NCBI GenBank assembly: GCA_964250265.1
Contig: CAXUFG010000161.1
Location: forward strand, 1 to 11,944
Direction: 5' to 3'
Origin: GCA-003244245 sp964250265
Lineage (GTDB): Bacteria; Actinomycetota; Actinomycetes; Mycobacteriales; Pseudonocardiaceae
Length of the DNA: 11,944 nt
Below the pieces are notes generated by a model. The model was not told where the DNA came from. It saw only the letters and a program-made list of their open reading frames with translations, and made no database searches. Both the position numbers and the translations under genes were made by a program. Of the stretch, positions 5,413 through 11,944 are shown piece by piece. Every line of letters begins with the position of its first letter. Positions within the stretch are counted from its first letter, which is position 1.

Positions 5413-6579
5413 GTGGGATTCGATGCACTGGACATCGACGTGCTCCGGGCGCGCCGGACGATGAAGTGGTCCCGGTACCCGCCCGACGTGCTGCCCGCCT
5501 GGGTCGCGGAGATGGACTTCCCGCTGGCCCCCGCGGTGCGCGACGCAGCCCGCAGGGTGATCGACGCGCAGGACCTGGGCTACTGCGAACCGGGCGGGCT
5601 CGCCGAGGCGTTCGCCAACTGGGCGGCCCGGTATCAGGCTTGGCGGCCCGATCCCGCGCTGGCCTGCCCGGTCGGTGACGTCATGGCCGGGGTGGAGGCA
5701 GCCCTGCGGGCGCTGACTGAGCCCGGCGATGGTGTAGTGCTACTCACCCCTGCGTATCCACCGTTCTTCGTCCTTCTCAAGCAACTGGATCGGGCAGCGG
5801 TGCCGTGGCCGCTACTAGAGGGGCCCCAGGGGTGGACCGTCGATGTGCAGCGGCTGGACGATGCACTGTGCGATGGGGCCCGCGCGGTGCTGCTGTGCCA
5901 CCCACACAACCCCACCGGCCGGGTGTTCACGCTCGAGGAGCTTGCCGCTATCTCGGAGATCGTCGACGCGCGAGGCGGCAAGGTGATCTCCGATGAGGTG
6001 CACGCTCCGCTGTTGGCCACCGGCAACAGCTTCACTCCGTACGCCGCGAGTGGGTCCCGCGCCGCGACCCACTGTGTCACCGTCACCAGCATCTCGAAGG
6101 GTTGGAACGTACCCGGGCTCAAATGCGCGTTGCTGCAGGCACAGCCGGCTACCGCGCAGGTCACCGCCGCGGTGCCGCAGTACGAGCGGTTGCGCCCATC
6201 GGTGCCCGGGGTGGCCGCCAGCATCGCAGCCTGGACTGACGATGGCGGCTGGCTCGACGAGCTGCGGGTCCACCTGGATCGGACCCGCACCGCACTCGCC
6301 GACTGGATCCGGCGTACCCCGGGCGTGCAGGCGCATCCCGGCCAGGCCGGCTACCTGGCGTGGCTCGATCTGCGCGAAGCCCGGCTGGGCGACGACCCGG
6401 CCGCGGTGCTGCTGGAGCGGGGGCGCCTCGCAGTGAGCCCAGGACACGCATTCGCGCTGCCGGCCGCGCAGGGCAACGGGCGGGTCCGGCTCAACCACGG
6501 CACCTCATTGCCCTTGCTGCGCGAGGCGCTGAGCCGGATCGACCGCACCATCGAGGGCCACCGAGTTCAGAACTCGTAG
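5413..6579 (+). CDS. PLP-dependent aminotransferase-fold enzyme, MalY/PatB type (putative C-S beta-lyase)
   Basis: The 388-residue protein belongs to fold-type I PLP enzymes of the MalY/PatB group, whose studied members cleave cystathionine or other cysteine conjugates to pyruvate, ammonia and a thiol. Diagnostic parts are MKWSRYPPDVLPAWVAEMDF (17-36), LLTPAYPPFF (110-119), CHPHNPTGRVF (162-172), ISDEVHAPL (192-200) with the PLP-ring Asp194, SISKGWNVPGLK with the Schiff-base Lys229, and RVRLNHGTS near the C-terminus with the carboxylate-binding Arg. GTG 5413 gives the usual N-terminus (FDALDIDVLRARRTMKW); an AGGT lies about 11 bases upstream and the nearby ATG at 5423 is out of frame. The 3' end overlaps the convergent M28 gene by 13 bases. 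A link to sulfur metabolism with CysG is possible but not shown. A general aminotransferase is the alternative. Confidence 0.85.
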   Translation: MGFDALDIDVLRARRTMKWSRYPPDVLPAWVAEMDFPLAPAVRDAARRVIDAQDLGYCEPGGLAEAFANWAARYQAWRPDPALACPVGDVMAGVEAALRALTEPGDGVVLLTPAYPPFFVLLKQLDRAAVPWPLLEGPQGWTVDVQRLDDALCDGARAVLLCHPHNPTGRVFTLEELAAISEIVDARGGKVISDEVHAPLLATGNSFTPYAASGSRAATHCVTVTSISKGWNVPGLKCALLQAQPATAQVTAAVPQYERLRPSVPGVAASIAAWTDDGGWLDELRVHLDRTRTALADWIRRTPGVQAHPGQAGYLAWLDLREARLGDDPAAVLLERGRLAVSPGHAFALPAAQGNGRVRLNHGTSLPLLREALSRIDRTIEGHRVQNS

Positions 6580-8888
6580 GTTCGTGCCACGACGACGGCG
6601 TCGCCGGAAGCGCGTGGTGACCGTTCCAACCCTGCTGACCGGGGTACGAATCCGGGCACGCCGGACAGCCCCGGTGTCATGTCATACACCGCGATCCGCA
6701 ACGGTCCCTGCTGCGGGATGCGTAAGGTGACGTCGATGCCGTCGGCGGGTAGGTCACCGAAGCGAACCTCAGTCGGCCATCGACCTGGCAATACGCCCGT
6801 GAGTCTCAGAATGGTGGGCGTTAGTTCCGGGGCGGTGACGGTGACCTCGTCGATGTGCTGATCGATCCGCAGCACCATAGTGGGGGCGGAGCGTGGCGAG
6901 GAGACGTGCAGCTCGATGCGCCAGCTCGCTCGGTCGCTCTGACGGGATCGCAGCGTCACCTCAGGAGCGGGTGCCCCCACCGCGGGAGCCGGACCCCACC
7001 ACACCGGACCGTCGGCTAAACCGGCAGCGCGTTCCGGATCATCGGACCGCGTCGTCACGTACCTGCGGACCCATTCGGTTGGTTCGGTGTCGCGGCTTAG
7101 CCAGGCGGCCCGTCCGGTATCAGCGTCCAGCAGGTAGGTCAGGTCAGCGCGAGGAGGATGCGCCGCGTCGAGTCGATCCACGGTGAGGCCGGCACCGACC
7201 AGCGCGGCCACCAGCGTCGCACCGGCAACGGCAAACAGCGTCGCTCTACGTCTGACGCGGGGTGGCCCTGTCGCCGGAAGGACGTGCTCGACCAGCGGCA
7301 GCAGGGCGAGCCCGAACAGGGCTAGCGGCGCTGCGGCCACCCCACCCGCCTCCAGCCCCGCGAGGTCAAAGTTGCCCACACCCAGTGGCATCAGCACTAC
7401 CACGGCCGGGATGGTGCCCAGCGTGATCGCGATAGCCGGCCACGCGGCGGCCAACTGCGCCGCCAGCAGCGCAACCAGCCCACCGACCGCGCAGCCCAGC
7501 GCGGGCAGCGTGAACAGGTGGGACGTGCCGGGTGCGAGAGCCGCGGCGAGTGCGCCGAGCGACACCAGCCAGACCAACCCGCCGCCGGCCAGCGCGGCCG
7601 GTCCGAGCCGGCGGCGCAGCGGAAGATACCAAGCCAGCAACGCGAGTGCGGCCAGCACGGCGGTGGCCACCTGGTAGAGCTGCGGCCGGTAGCCGAACGG
7701 GTTCTGCGCGTAGTCGGGGCGCACCACCAGCAGCACCCACCACAGACCTTGGGCCAGCGCCACGGCGGTGACCAGCGGCAGCACCACCCATGCGGTGGCG
7801 AGTGCCAGTCGGGGGATGCTCAGCAGCCCTCGACGCCGGGCCAGTGCCATGAGCGCGGCAACCGCGAGCAGGGCGACCAGCGCCAGCGGCCACACCAGCG
7901 CGATCGGATAACTGATGACGGAGCCAAAAAGGCGGAAATAGGTCGCGTCGTGATCGGCGGTCAGCGTGGCCAGGTCGCTGTTGCCGAGCGCTCGAGTGAG
8001 CCCGAGCATGTTGGCGCCATGATGCTGCAGGCTGGCCGGATTGAGGTTGGCGATGGTGTCGCCCGGTGTGTGGTAGCGCGCCGCGCCCTCGACGTAGGCG
8101 AAGTTCAGGCCGGGCAGCCCGGCTCCGGCGAGCTCGGTGAAGTCGGTGTTGTTGGGCATCGACCGGTACAGCTCCACCAGCGACGAGTCGCCGTTCGGAT
8201 ACGGCGCGGCGGTGGCGAACAGCGTGATCAGCGCGGCGTTTCGAGGTGAGGTCTCGAACATCAGCGAGGGACCGCTGACACCGCGGGCCTCCCAGTTGAG
8301 CACAACCGGGTGCTTCCCGAGCGGCGGGTGCTGCCGGGCGAATGCGGCGGCGCCGAGCAGGCCGCGTTCCTCCCCATCGGTGATCAGCAGCACCAGATCG
8401 TTGCGCAGCCGGTCCCCGGTCCGTAGCGCACGCACCGTCTCCAGCATCGCGGCGATCGCGGCACCGTCGTCCGAGGCACCGGGGCCGGCCACGGCCGAGT
8501 CATAGTGCGCCGCGAGCACCACGCTGCCCGTCGACTCCCGGCCGGGCAGGGTGGCCACGATGTTGTCCACCCGGCCAAACGCCGCCACTCCCGCCGTGGT
8601 GAACCCGCCGACCGCTCGGCTGATCTGCACCGAGAATCCGGCCGAGCGCAGGGCATCGGCCAGATAGTCACGGGCGCGATCGCTGGCTGCGCTGCCCATC
8701 GGGCGAGGCTCGGTGGCGAACTCCTGTAGCTGACCCAGCGCTCGCTGCGCGCTGAACTGCTGAGCTGGTGCCGATGCGGCCAGTGGGCTCGGCGGCCGGC
8801 CGGACAGCAGCGTGAGCACCGCGATCACGACGAGCAGCAATGCGCCGGCAGCTGATGCGGGCCGACTACCCCTGCTGGCTGCCGACAC
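6567..8888 (-). CDS. Membrane-anchored M28-family zinc metallopeptidase with multi-span membrane domain
   Basis: The predicted 773-residue protein has one N-terminal membrane segment (about residues 14-29), an extracellular M28 aminopeptidase domain, about eight further membrane segments between residues 323 and 568, and a C-terminal beta-rich extracellular domain of about 200 residues. The zinc site looks complete: His128 (AAHYDS), Asp140 (GASDDG), Glu173/Glu174 (DGEERGLLG), Glu200 (NWEARG) and His273 (YHTPGDT). The layout, a peptidase followed by a multi-span region, resembles ERMP1/Fxna-like M28 proteins. Substrates are unknown; peptides or amino-acid conjugates are expected from the family. 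The frame is open up to 9029, but that part lies within the VOC gene and is not protein-like. GTG 8888, giving a 23-base overlap with the VOC gene, is the best start, with only a weak ribosome site. The 3' end overlaps the convergent PLP-enzyme gene by 13 bases. Confidence 0.85.
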   Translation of the reverse strand: MSAASRGSRPASAAGALLLVVIAVLTLLSGRPPSPLAASAPAQQFSAQRALGQLQEFATEPRPMGSAASDRARDYLADALRSAGFSVQISRAVGGFTTAGVAAFGRVDNIVATLPGRESTGSVVLAAHYDSAVAGPGASDDGAAIAAMLETVRALRTGDRLRNDLVLLITDGEERGLLGAAAFARQHPPLGKHPVVLNWEARGVSGPSLMFETSPRNAALITLFATAAPYPNGDSSLVELYRSMPNNTDFTELAGAGLPGLNFAYVEGAARYHTPGDTIANLNPASLQHHGANMLGLTRALGNSDLATLTADHDATYFRLFGSVISYPIALVWPLALVALLAVAALMALARRRGLLSIPRLALATAWVVLPLVTAVALAQGLWWVLLVVRPDYAQNPFGYRPQLYQVATAVLAALALLAWYLPLRRRLGPAALAGGGLVWLVSLGALAAALAPGTSHLFTLPALGCAVGGLVALLAAQLAAAWPAIAITLGTIPAVVVLMPLGVGNFDLAGLEAGGVAAAPLALFGLALLPLVEHVLPATGPPRVRRRATLFAVAGATLVAALVGAGLTVDRLDAAHPPRADLTYLLDADTGRAAWLSRDTEPTEWVRRYVTTRSDDPERAAGLADGPVWWGPAPAVGAPAPEVTLRSRQSDRASWRIELHVSSPRSAPTMVLRIDQHIDEVTVTAPELTPTILRLTGVLPGRWPTEVRFGDLPADGIDVTLRIPQQGPLRIAVYDMTPGLSGVPGFVPRSAGLERSPRASGDAVVVARTYEF

Positions 8889-9207
8889 AGAACTCGTTGC
8901 CCTCTGGATCAGCCAGCACCGTCCACCACAACCCTGGCGCGCTGCCCTCGGCCAGCACTGACGCGCCCAGCCCGGTGAGCCGGGCCACCTCCGCCGTACG
9001 ATCGTCGGTAAAGAGGTCCACATGCACACGGTTCTTGCCAGCTCGTGGTTCGGGCACCTTCTGGAGGCCGAGCGCCGGCGTCCCGGTCAGCAGCACGAAT
9101 TCGCCGTAGTCGCCGGCCACCGTGGTACCCAGCGCTGCGGTCCAGAATTTGCCGAGCGACTGCGGATCCGAGCAGTCGATGGTCACCATGCCAATTGACA
9201 GACCCAT
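8866..9207 (-). CDS. VOC-superfamily (glyoxalase/bleomycin-resistance fold) protein
   Basis: The 113-residue protein starts MGLSIGMVTIDCSDPQSLGK and contains FWTAALG, FVLLTGTPALGLQKVPEP, KNRVHVDLFTDD, and ends with WWTVLADPEGNEFCVGS, the usual close of actinobacterial glyoxalase-like VOC proteins. This size gives one pair of beta-alpha-beta-beta-beta modules. His in RVHVDL and Glu in PEGNEFC are candidate metal ligands. The substrate is unknown; the name covers isomerases, dioxygenases and resistance proteins. ATG 9207 has no ribosome site, but TACCGT at 9221-9216 is a good -10 placed eight bases ahead of the A, so the transcript may be leaderless. It is divergent from proS, and its 3' end overlaps the M28 gene, suggesting co-transcription with it. 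Confidence 0.85.
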   Translation of the reverse strand: MGLSIGMVTIDCSDPQSLGKFWTAALGTTVAGDYGEFVLLTGTPALGLQKVPEPRAGKNRVHVDLFTDDRTAEVARLTGLGASVLAEGSAPGLWWTVLADPEGNEFCVGSQQG

Positions 9208-9300
9208 GCTGTGGGACGGTAACCGGCAGGACCGACAGCCTCGCGGCCAGATACGCTGCGAGCTTCGCAATCCGGCCATTCGAGGAGTGCCCACAGCATG
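9205..9300. repeat. 11-bp inverted repeat holding both start codons of the VOC/proS divergent pair
   Basis: CATGCTGTGGG at 9205-9215 and CCCACAGCATG at 9290-9300 are exact reverse complements, 74 bp apart. The left copy contains the VOC start codon on the minus strand and the right copy the proS start codon, so both genes begin with the same context CCCACAGCATG. The match is seen directly. Whether it binds a regulator, forms a structure or is chance is unknown. Confidence 0.6.
9208..9297. promoter_or_regulatory. Divergent promoter region of the VOC gene and proS
   Basis: This 90-bp gap must carry both promoters. For proS, TACGCT at 9253-9258 is a -10-like hexamer, followed by a small palindrome TGCGA-GCT-TCGCA (9257-9269) near the expected transcription start and a ribosome site GAGGAG at 9282-9287. 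For the VOC gene, TACCGT (9221-9216 on the minus strand) is a -10 candidate that would give a leaderless transcript. Neither has a clear -35 box. Confidence 0.45.
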
Positions 9301-11040
9301 ATCACCAGGTTGTCGACGCTGTTCCTGCGTACCCTGCGCGAGGATCCCGCGGACGCCGAGGTGCCCAGCCACAGACTGCTGGTCCGCGCCGGGTACGTCC
9401 GCCGCGTCGCCCCGGGGATCTACTCCTGGCTGCCGCTGGGCCTGCGGGTCCTGCGCAACATCGAGGCGGTGGTGCGCCGGGAAATGGACGCGATCGGCGG
9501 GCAGGAGATCCTGTTCCCTGCCTTGTTGCCCCGGGAGCCCTACCAGACCACCGGGCGCTGGACCGAGTACGGCCCGAACGTGTTCCGGCTACGCGACCGC
9601 AAGGGGACCGACTACCTGCTCGGCCCCACCCACGAGGAGCTGTTCACCCTCACCGTCAAGGGCGAGTTCAGCTCCTACAAGGACTACCCGGTGATCCTCT
9701 ACCAGGTGCAGACCAAATACCGCGACGAGGAGCGTCCCCGCGCCGGGATCCTGCGTGGCCGCGAGTTCCTGATGAAGGACTCGTACTCCTTCGACCTGTC
9801 GCAGGACGGGCTGGCGCGCTCCTACCAGCTGCACCGGGATGCCTACATCAAGATCTTCGACCGGCTCGGGCTGCGTTACGTGATCGTGTCCGCAATGTCC
9901 GGCGCGATGGGCGGCTCGGCCAGCGAGGAGTTCCTCGCCGAAGCCGAGACCGGCGAGGACACCTTCGTGCGCAGCACCGAGTCCGGGTACGCGGCCAACG
10001 TGGAGGCGGTGATCACTCCGGCGCCACCAGAGCTGCCCATCGACGGTCTGCCCCCGGCTCGGGTGCTACATACCCCCGGCACACCCACGATCGACACGCT
10101 GGTCGACCACCTCAACAGGGCAGGTCTGGACCGCACCTTCACCGCCGCGGACACCCTCAAGAATGTCCTGATCAAGACCCGCCAACCCGGCGCGCAAGAC
10201 TGGGAAGCGCTCGGTGTCGGGGTCCCCGGCGACCGCGAGATTGACATGAAACGGCTGGAGGCGGCGCTGGCGCCAGCCGAGGTCGCGCTGCTCGACGACT
10301 TCGCCGCGTACCCGTTCCTGGCGAAGGGCTATATCGGGCCGGGAGCGCTCGCGGAGCATGGAGTGCGCTACCTCGTCGATCCCCGGGTGGTCCGGGGAAC
10401 CGCATGGGCCACCGGCGCCGACCGCCCCGACCACCACGTCGTCGACCTGGTGTGCGGGCGTGACTTCACCCCCGATGGCACCATCGAGGCAGCCGAGGTG
10501 CGCGCCGGTGATCCCTCACCGGATGGGGCCGGCACTCTGGTCGCGGCCCGCGGCATCGAGATCGGGCACATCTTCCAACTCGGCCGCAAGTACGCCGACG
10601 CGTTCACGTTGGACGCGTTGGGACCCGACGCCAAGCCGATCCGGATCACCATGGGTTGCTACGGGATCGGGGTCTCCCGGCTGGTCGGCGCCATCGCAGA
10701 GCAGAGCCACGATCGGCACGGGCTGGTCTGGCCCCGCGAGGTCGCGCCGGCCGACGTGCACGTCGTGCTGGCGGGTAAGGACGACTCGATCGGTGCCGCT
10801 GGCGAACGGCTGGCCGCCGAACTGGATGCGTCCGGTCTGCGGGTGATCCTCGATGACCGCCCGGCCACCCCCGGAGTGAAGTTCGCCGACGCCGAGCTGA
10901 TCGGCGTGCCGACCATCCTCGTGGTGGGCCGCGGCCTGTCCGCAGGAGTCGTGGAGATCAAGGATCGGGCCACCGGGGAGCGCACCGAGGTGCCGGTGGA
11001 CGGCGCGGTCGCGCACCTGCAGGAGCTGTGTAGCAAGTAG
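9298..11040 (+). CDS. proS: Prolyl-tRNA synthetase, bacterial type with editing domain
   Basis: ProS charges tRNA-Pro with proline in the cytoplasm and is essential. The 580-residue protein is the bacterial class II form. It begins MITRLSTLFLRTLREDPADA, with class II motif 1 around 58-80, motif 2 around 139-160 (TKYRDEERPRAGILRGREFL) and motif 3 around 452-463 (MGCYGIGVSRLV). An inserted editing (YbaK-like) domain between roughly 225 and 405 carries TLKNVLIKT and GVPGDREID, and its Lys288 matches the lysine used in mischarged-tRNA editing. RGIEIGHIFQLGRKYAD and a C-terminal anticodon-binding domain (VHVVLAG, VPTILVVGRG) complete it. Length is close to the 572 of E. coli. ATG 9298 has GAGGAG ten bases upstream. 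The gene ends five bases before the convergent YjbQ-family gene, with no visible terminator between them. Confidence 0.97.
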   Translation: MITRLSTLFLRTLREDPADAEVPSHRLLVRAGYVRRVAPGIYSWLPLGLRVLRNIEAVVRREMDAIGGQEILFPALLPREPYQTTGRWTEYGPNVFRLRDRKGTDYLLGPTHEELFTLTVKGEFSSYKDYPVILYQVQTKYRDEERPRAGILRGREFLMKDSYSFDLSQDGLARSYQLHRDAYIKIFDRLGLRYVIVSAMSGAMGGSASEEFLAEAETGEDTFVRSTESGYAANVEAVITPAPPELPIDGLPPARVLHTPGTPTIDTLVDHLNRAGLDRTFTAADTLKNVLIKTRQPGAQDWEALGVGVPGDREIDMKRLEAALAPAEVALLDDFAAYPFLAKGYIGPGALAEHGVRYLVDPRVVRGTAWATGADRPDHHVVDLVCGRDFTPDGTIEAAEVRAGDPSPDGAGTLVAARGIEIGHIFQLGRKYADAFTLDALGPDAKPIRITMGCYGIGVSRLVGAIAEQSHDRHGLVWPREVAPADVHVVLAGKDDSIGAAGERLAAELDASGLRVILDDRPATPGVKFADAELIGVPTILVVGRGLSAGVVEIKDRATGERTEVPVDGAVAHLQELCSK

Positions 11041-11045
11041 GCGAA

Positions 11046-11456
11046 TCAGCCGGTCAGGAAGCTCAACCGGACGGTGCGGACTGGGTTGTCGATGTTGGTG
11101 TCCACCAGGCAGATCGACTGCCAGGTGCCCAACATGAGCCGCCCATCGAGCACTGGGACGCTGGCGTAGGGCGGCAGGAGCGCAGGCAGCAGGTGATCCC
11201 TGCCGTGCCCCGGGGAACCATGCCGGTGGTGCCACCGGTCGTCGACGGGCAAAAGTTCGCGCAGCGCGGCGAGCAGGTCGGTGTCGCTGCCCGCCCCGGT
11301 CTCGATCACCGCGAGTCCGGCGGTCGCATGGGGCACCCAGACATGCAGCAGGCCATCACCCGCCTCGACCTGGTCCAGAAAGGCACGGCACTGCTCGGTG
11401 ATGTCGTGTACCCGTTCCTGCGAGCCGGTCTGGATGCGAATCTGCTCGGTGTGCAC
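11046..11456 (-). CDS. YjbQ / UPF0047 family protein
   Basis: The 136-residue protein is a full-length UPF0047 (YjbQ) member. Members are small trimeric cytoplasmic proteins; some show weak thiamine-phosphate synthase activity, and the true role is unsettled. Features are HVWVPHATAGLAVIETGAGS (the usual HTTAALTINE-like segment), then HHRHGSPGHGRDHLLPALLP with the conserved metal-binding-type histidines, and VLDGRLMLGTWQSICLVD, the signature region. The start GTG 11456 yields the usual N-terminus (HTEQIRIQT). AGAAGG lies 17 bases upstream, farther than normal, so initiation may be coupled to the preceding gene, whose stop is 26 bases away. The open frame continues to 11633 but that part overlaps the DUF4439 gene and is not protein-like. 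Confidence 0.88.
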   Translation of the reverse strand: MHTEQIRIQTGSQERVHDITEQCRAFLDQVEAGDGLLHVWVPHATAGLAVIETGAGSDTDLLAALRELLPVDDRWHHRHGSPGHGRDHLLPALLPPYASVPVLDGRLMLGTWQSICLVDTNIDNPVRTVRLSFLTG

Positions 11457-11482
11457 GGCCGTACGGTAATCGCTGGCCTTCT

Positions 11483-11938
11483 CTACTGCGCCCCGGGAAA
11501 GGGCACTGTCACCGGAGTCGTGCCGGCTGTTACCCGCCAGCGGGCGGCCCGCACGGCTGCCGCGGTCAGCGCCTCCAGCGCGGATCCACGCAGGTTGGGA
11601 TCGGCCGGGCTGCGTTCCACCACCGAGCGCCACGCCGCCGCCGCGTCGGTCTCTGCAGTGATCACCAGCCGGAGTGCCGACGCAGCGTCGGTGACCGGTT
11701 CCGGCGTGAGGTATCCGGGTTCAGGTGGAACGGGCGGCACTCCCGCGTCGATCAGCACCCGCTCGGTGGCGTCGCGCCGAGCTTGATGCGCGGTCGCGGC
11801 CTCGTCGAGCCGACCTGCCAATCCACTCGGCACAAATGCCCCCGCCACCCCATAAACCCACATCGCGGCATGTTCAGCCGCCAACGCCCCCTGAAGCGCC
11901 CCCACCGGCACCGGGCTTCCGCTCCGATATGGAGACAT
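11483..11938 (-). CDS. DUF4439 ferritin-like protein
   Basis: The 151-residue protein resembles actinobacterial DUF4439 proteins, which have a four-helix ferritin-like fold. ALQGALAAEHAAMWVYGVAGAF (from residue 14) carries a Glu-His pair; HQARRDATERVLIDAG, a proline-rich loop (VPPVPPEPGY), ITAETDAAAAWRSVVE, and a final Ala/Arg-rich helix follow. Helix-borne Glu and His residues suggest metal binding, which has not been shown here. ATG 11938 is used, but only six upstream bases are visible, so its ribosome site cannot be judged. GTG 11911 or 11905, preceded by GGAAG, are alternatives that would begin closer to the conserved part. A relative of this family lies next to proS in mycobacteria (from memory), which supports conserved neighbourhood. 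It is probably co-transcribed with the YjbQ-family gene. Confidence 0.8.
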   Translation of the reverse strand: MSPYRSGSPVPVGALQGALAAEHAAMWVYGVAGAFVPSGLAGRLDEAATAHQARRDATERVLIDAGVPPVPPEPGYLTPEPVTDAASALRLVITAETDAAAAWRSVVERSPADPNLRGSALEALTAAAVRAARWRVTAGTTPVTVPFPGAQ

Positions 11939-11944
11939 GTCGGG

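Noticed and set aside
6067..6080. ACCCACTGTGTCAC, similar to part of a B12 box
   Set aside because: It lies inside the conserved coding sequence of the PLP enzyme and has no riboswitch context.
8889..9029. N-terminal extension of the M28 peptidase to 9029
   Set aside because: It lies within the VOC gene, is rich in Arg, Trp and Cys unlike a normal N-terminus, and would put extra residues before the natural first membrane segment.
11457..11633. N-terminal extension of the YjbQ-family protein to 11633
   Set aside because: The extra residues overlap the DUF4439 gene and have no counterpart in this family, whose members begin near residue HTEQIRI.

Overview
The window is high-GC DNA with dense, short-spaced genes, GTG starts and 4-base ATGA/GTGA gene overlaps. 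Protein similarity and gene content (cysG close to proS, a DUF4439 ferritin-like gene near proS, a multi-membrane M28 peptidase) point to an actinobacterium, plausibly from the Pseudonocardiales/Mycobacteriales side. The genus cannot be fixed from the sequence alone.

Layout. Positions 1-1952 (minus strand) hold cobM, cobJ and a second uroporphyrinogen-III methyltransferase (cobA, cut by the left edge), joined by two ATGA overlaps. Upstream on the same strand, 2043-2980, sit a secreted Cu/Zn-superoxide-dismutase-like protein that has lost most metal ligands and an 81-residue protein of unknown function. This pair has lower GC than its surroundings. From 3095 the plus strand carries cobH and a bifunctional cysG (GTGA overlap), then a 103-residue unknown protein and a MalY/PatB-type PLP enzyme (to 6579). 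A convergent minus-strand pair follows: a membrane M28 metallopeptidase (6567-8888) and a small VOC/glyoxalase-fold protein (8866-9207). The plus-strand proS (9298-11040) diverges from them. The right edge holds a minus-strand YjbQ-family protein and a DUF4439 ferritin-like protein.

How they work together. The two divergent groups 1-1952 and 3095-4899 supply steps of siroheme/cobalamin synthesis: uroporphyrinogen III to precorrin-2 (CysG C-terminal domain, CobA), precorrin-2 oxidation (CysG N-terminal domain), C17 and C11 methylation (CobJ, CobM) and the precorrin-8X methyl shift (CobH). These enzymes indicate the aerobic corrin route; other cob genes must lie outside the window. The right half is mostly housekeeping or general-function genes.

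No rRNA, tRNA, CRISPR array, insertion sequence, phage gene or cobalamin riboswitch was seen, and no clear new multi-gene system. The most unusual points are the ligand-depleted SOD-like protein with a GC-tract palindrome over its start region, the hairpin-rich spacer before cobM, a 22-bp near-perfect palindrome in front of cobH, and an 11-bp inverted repeat that contains both start codons of the VOC/proS divergent pair.
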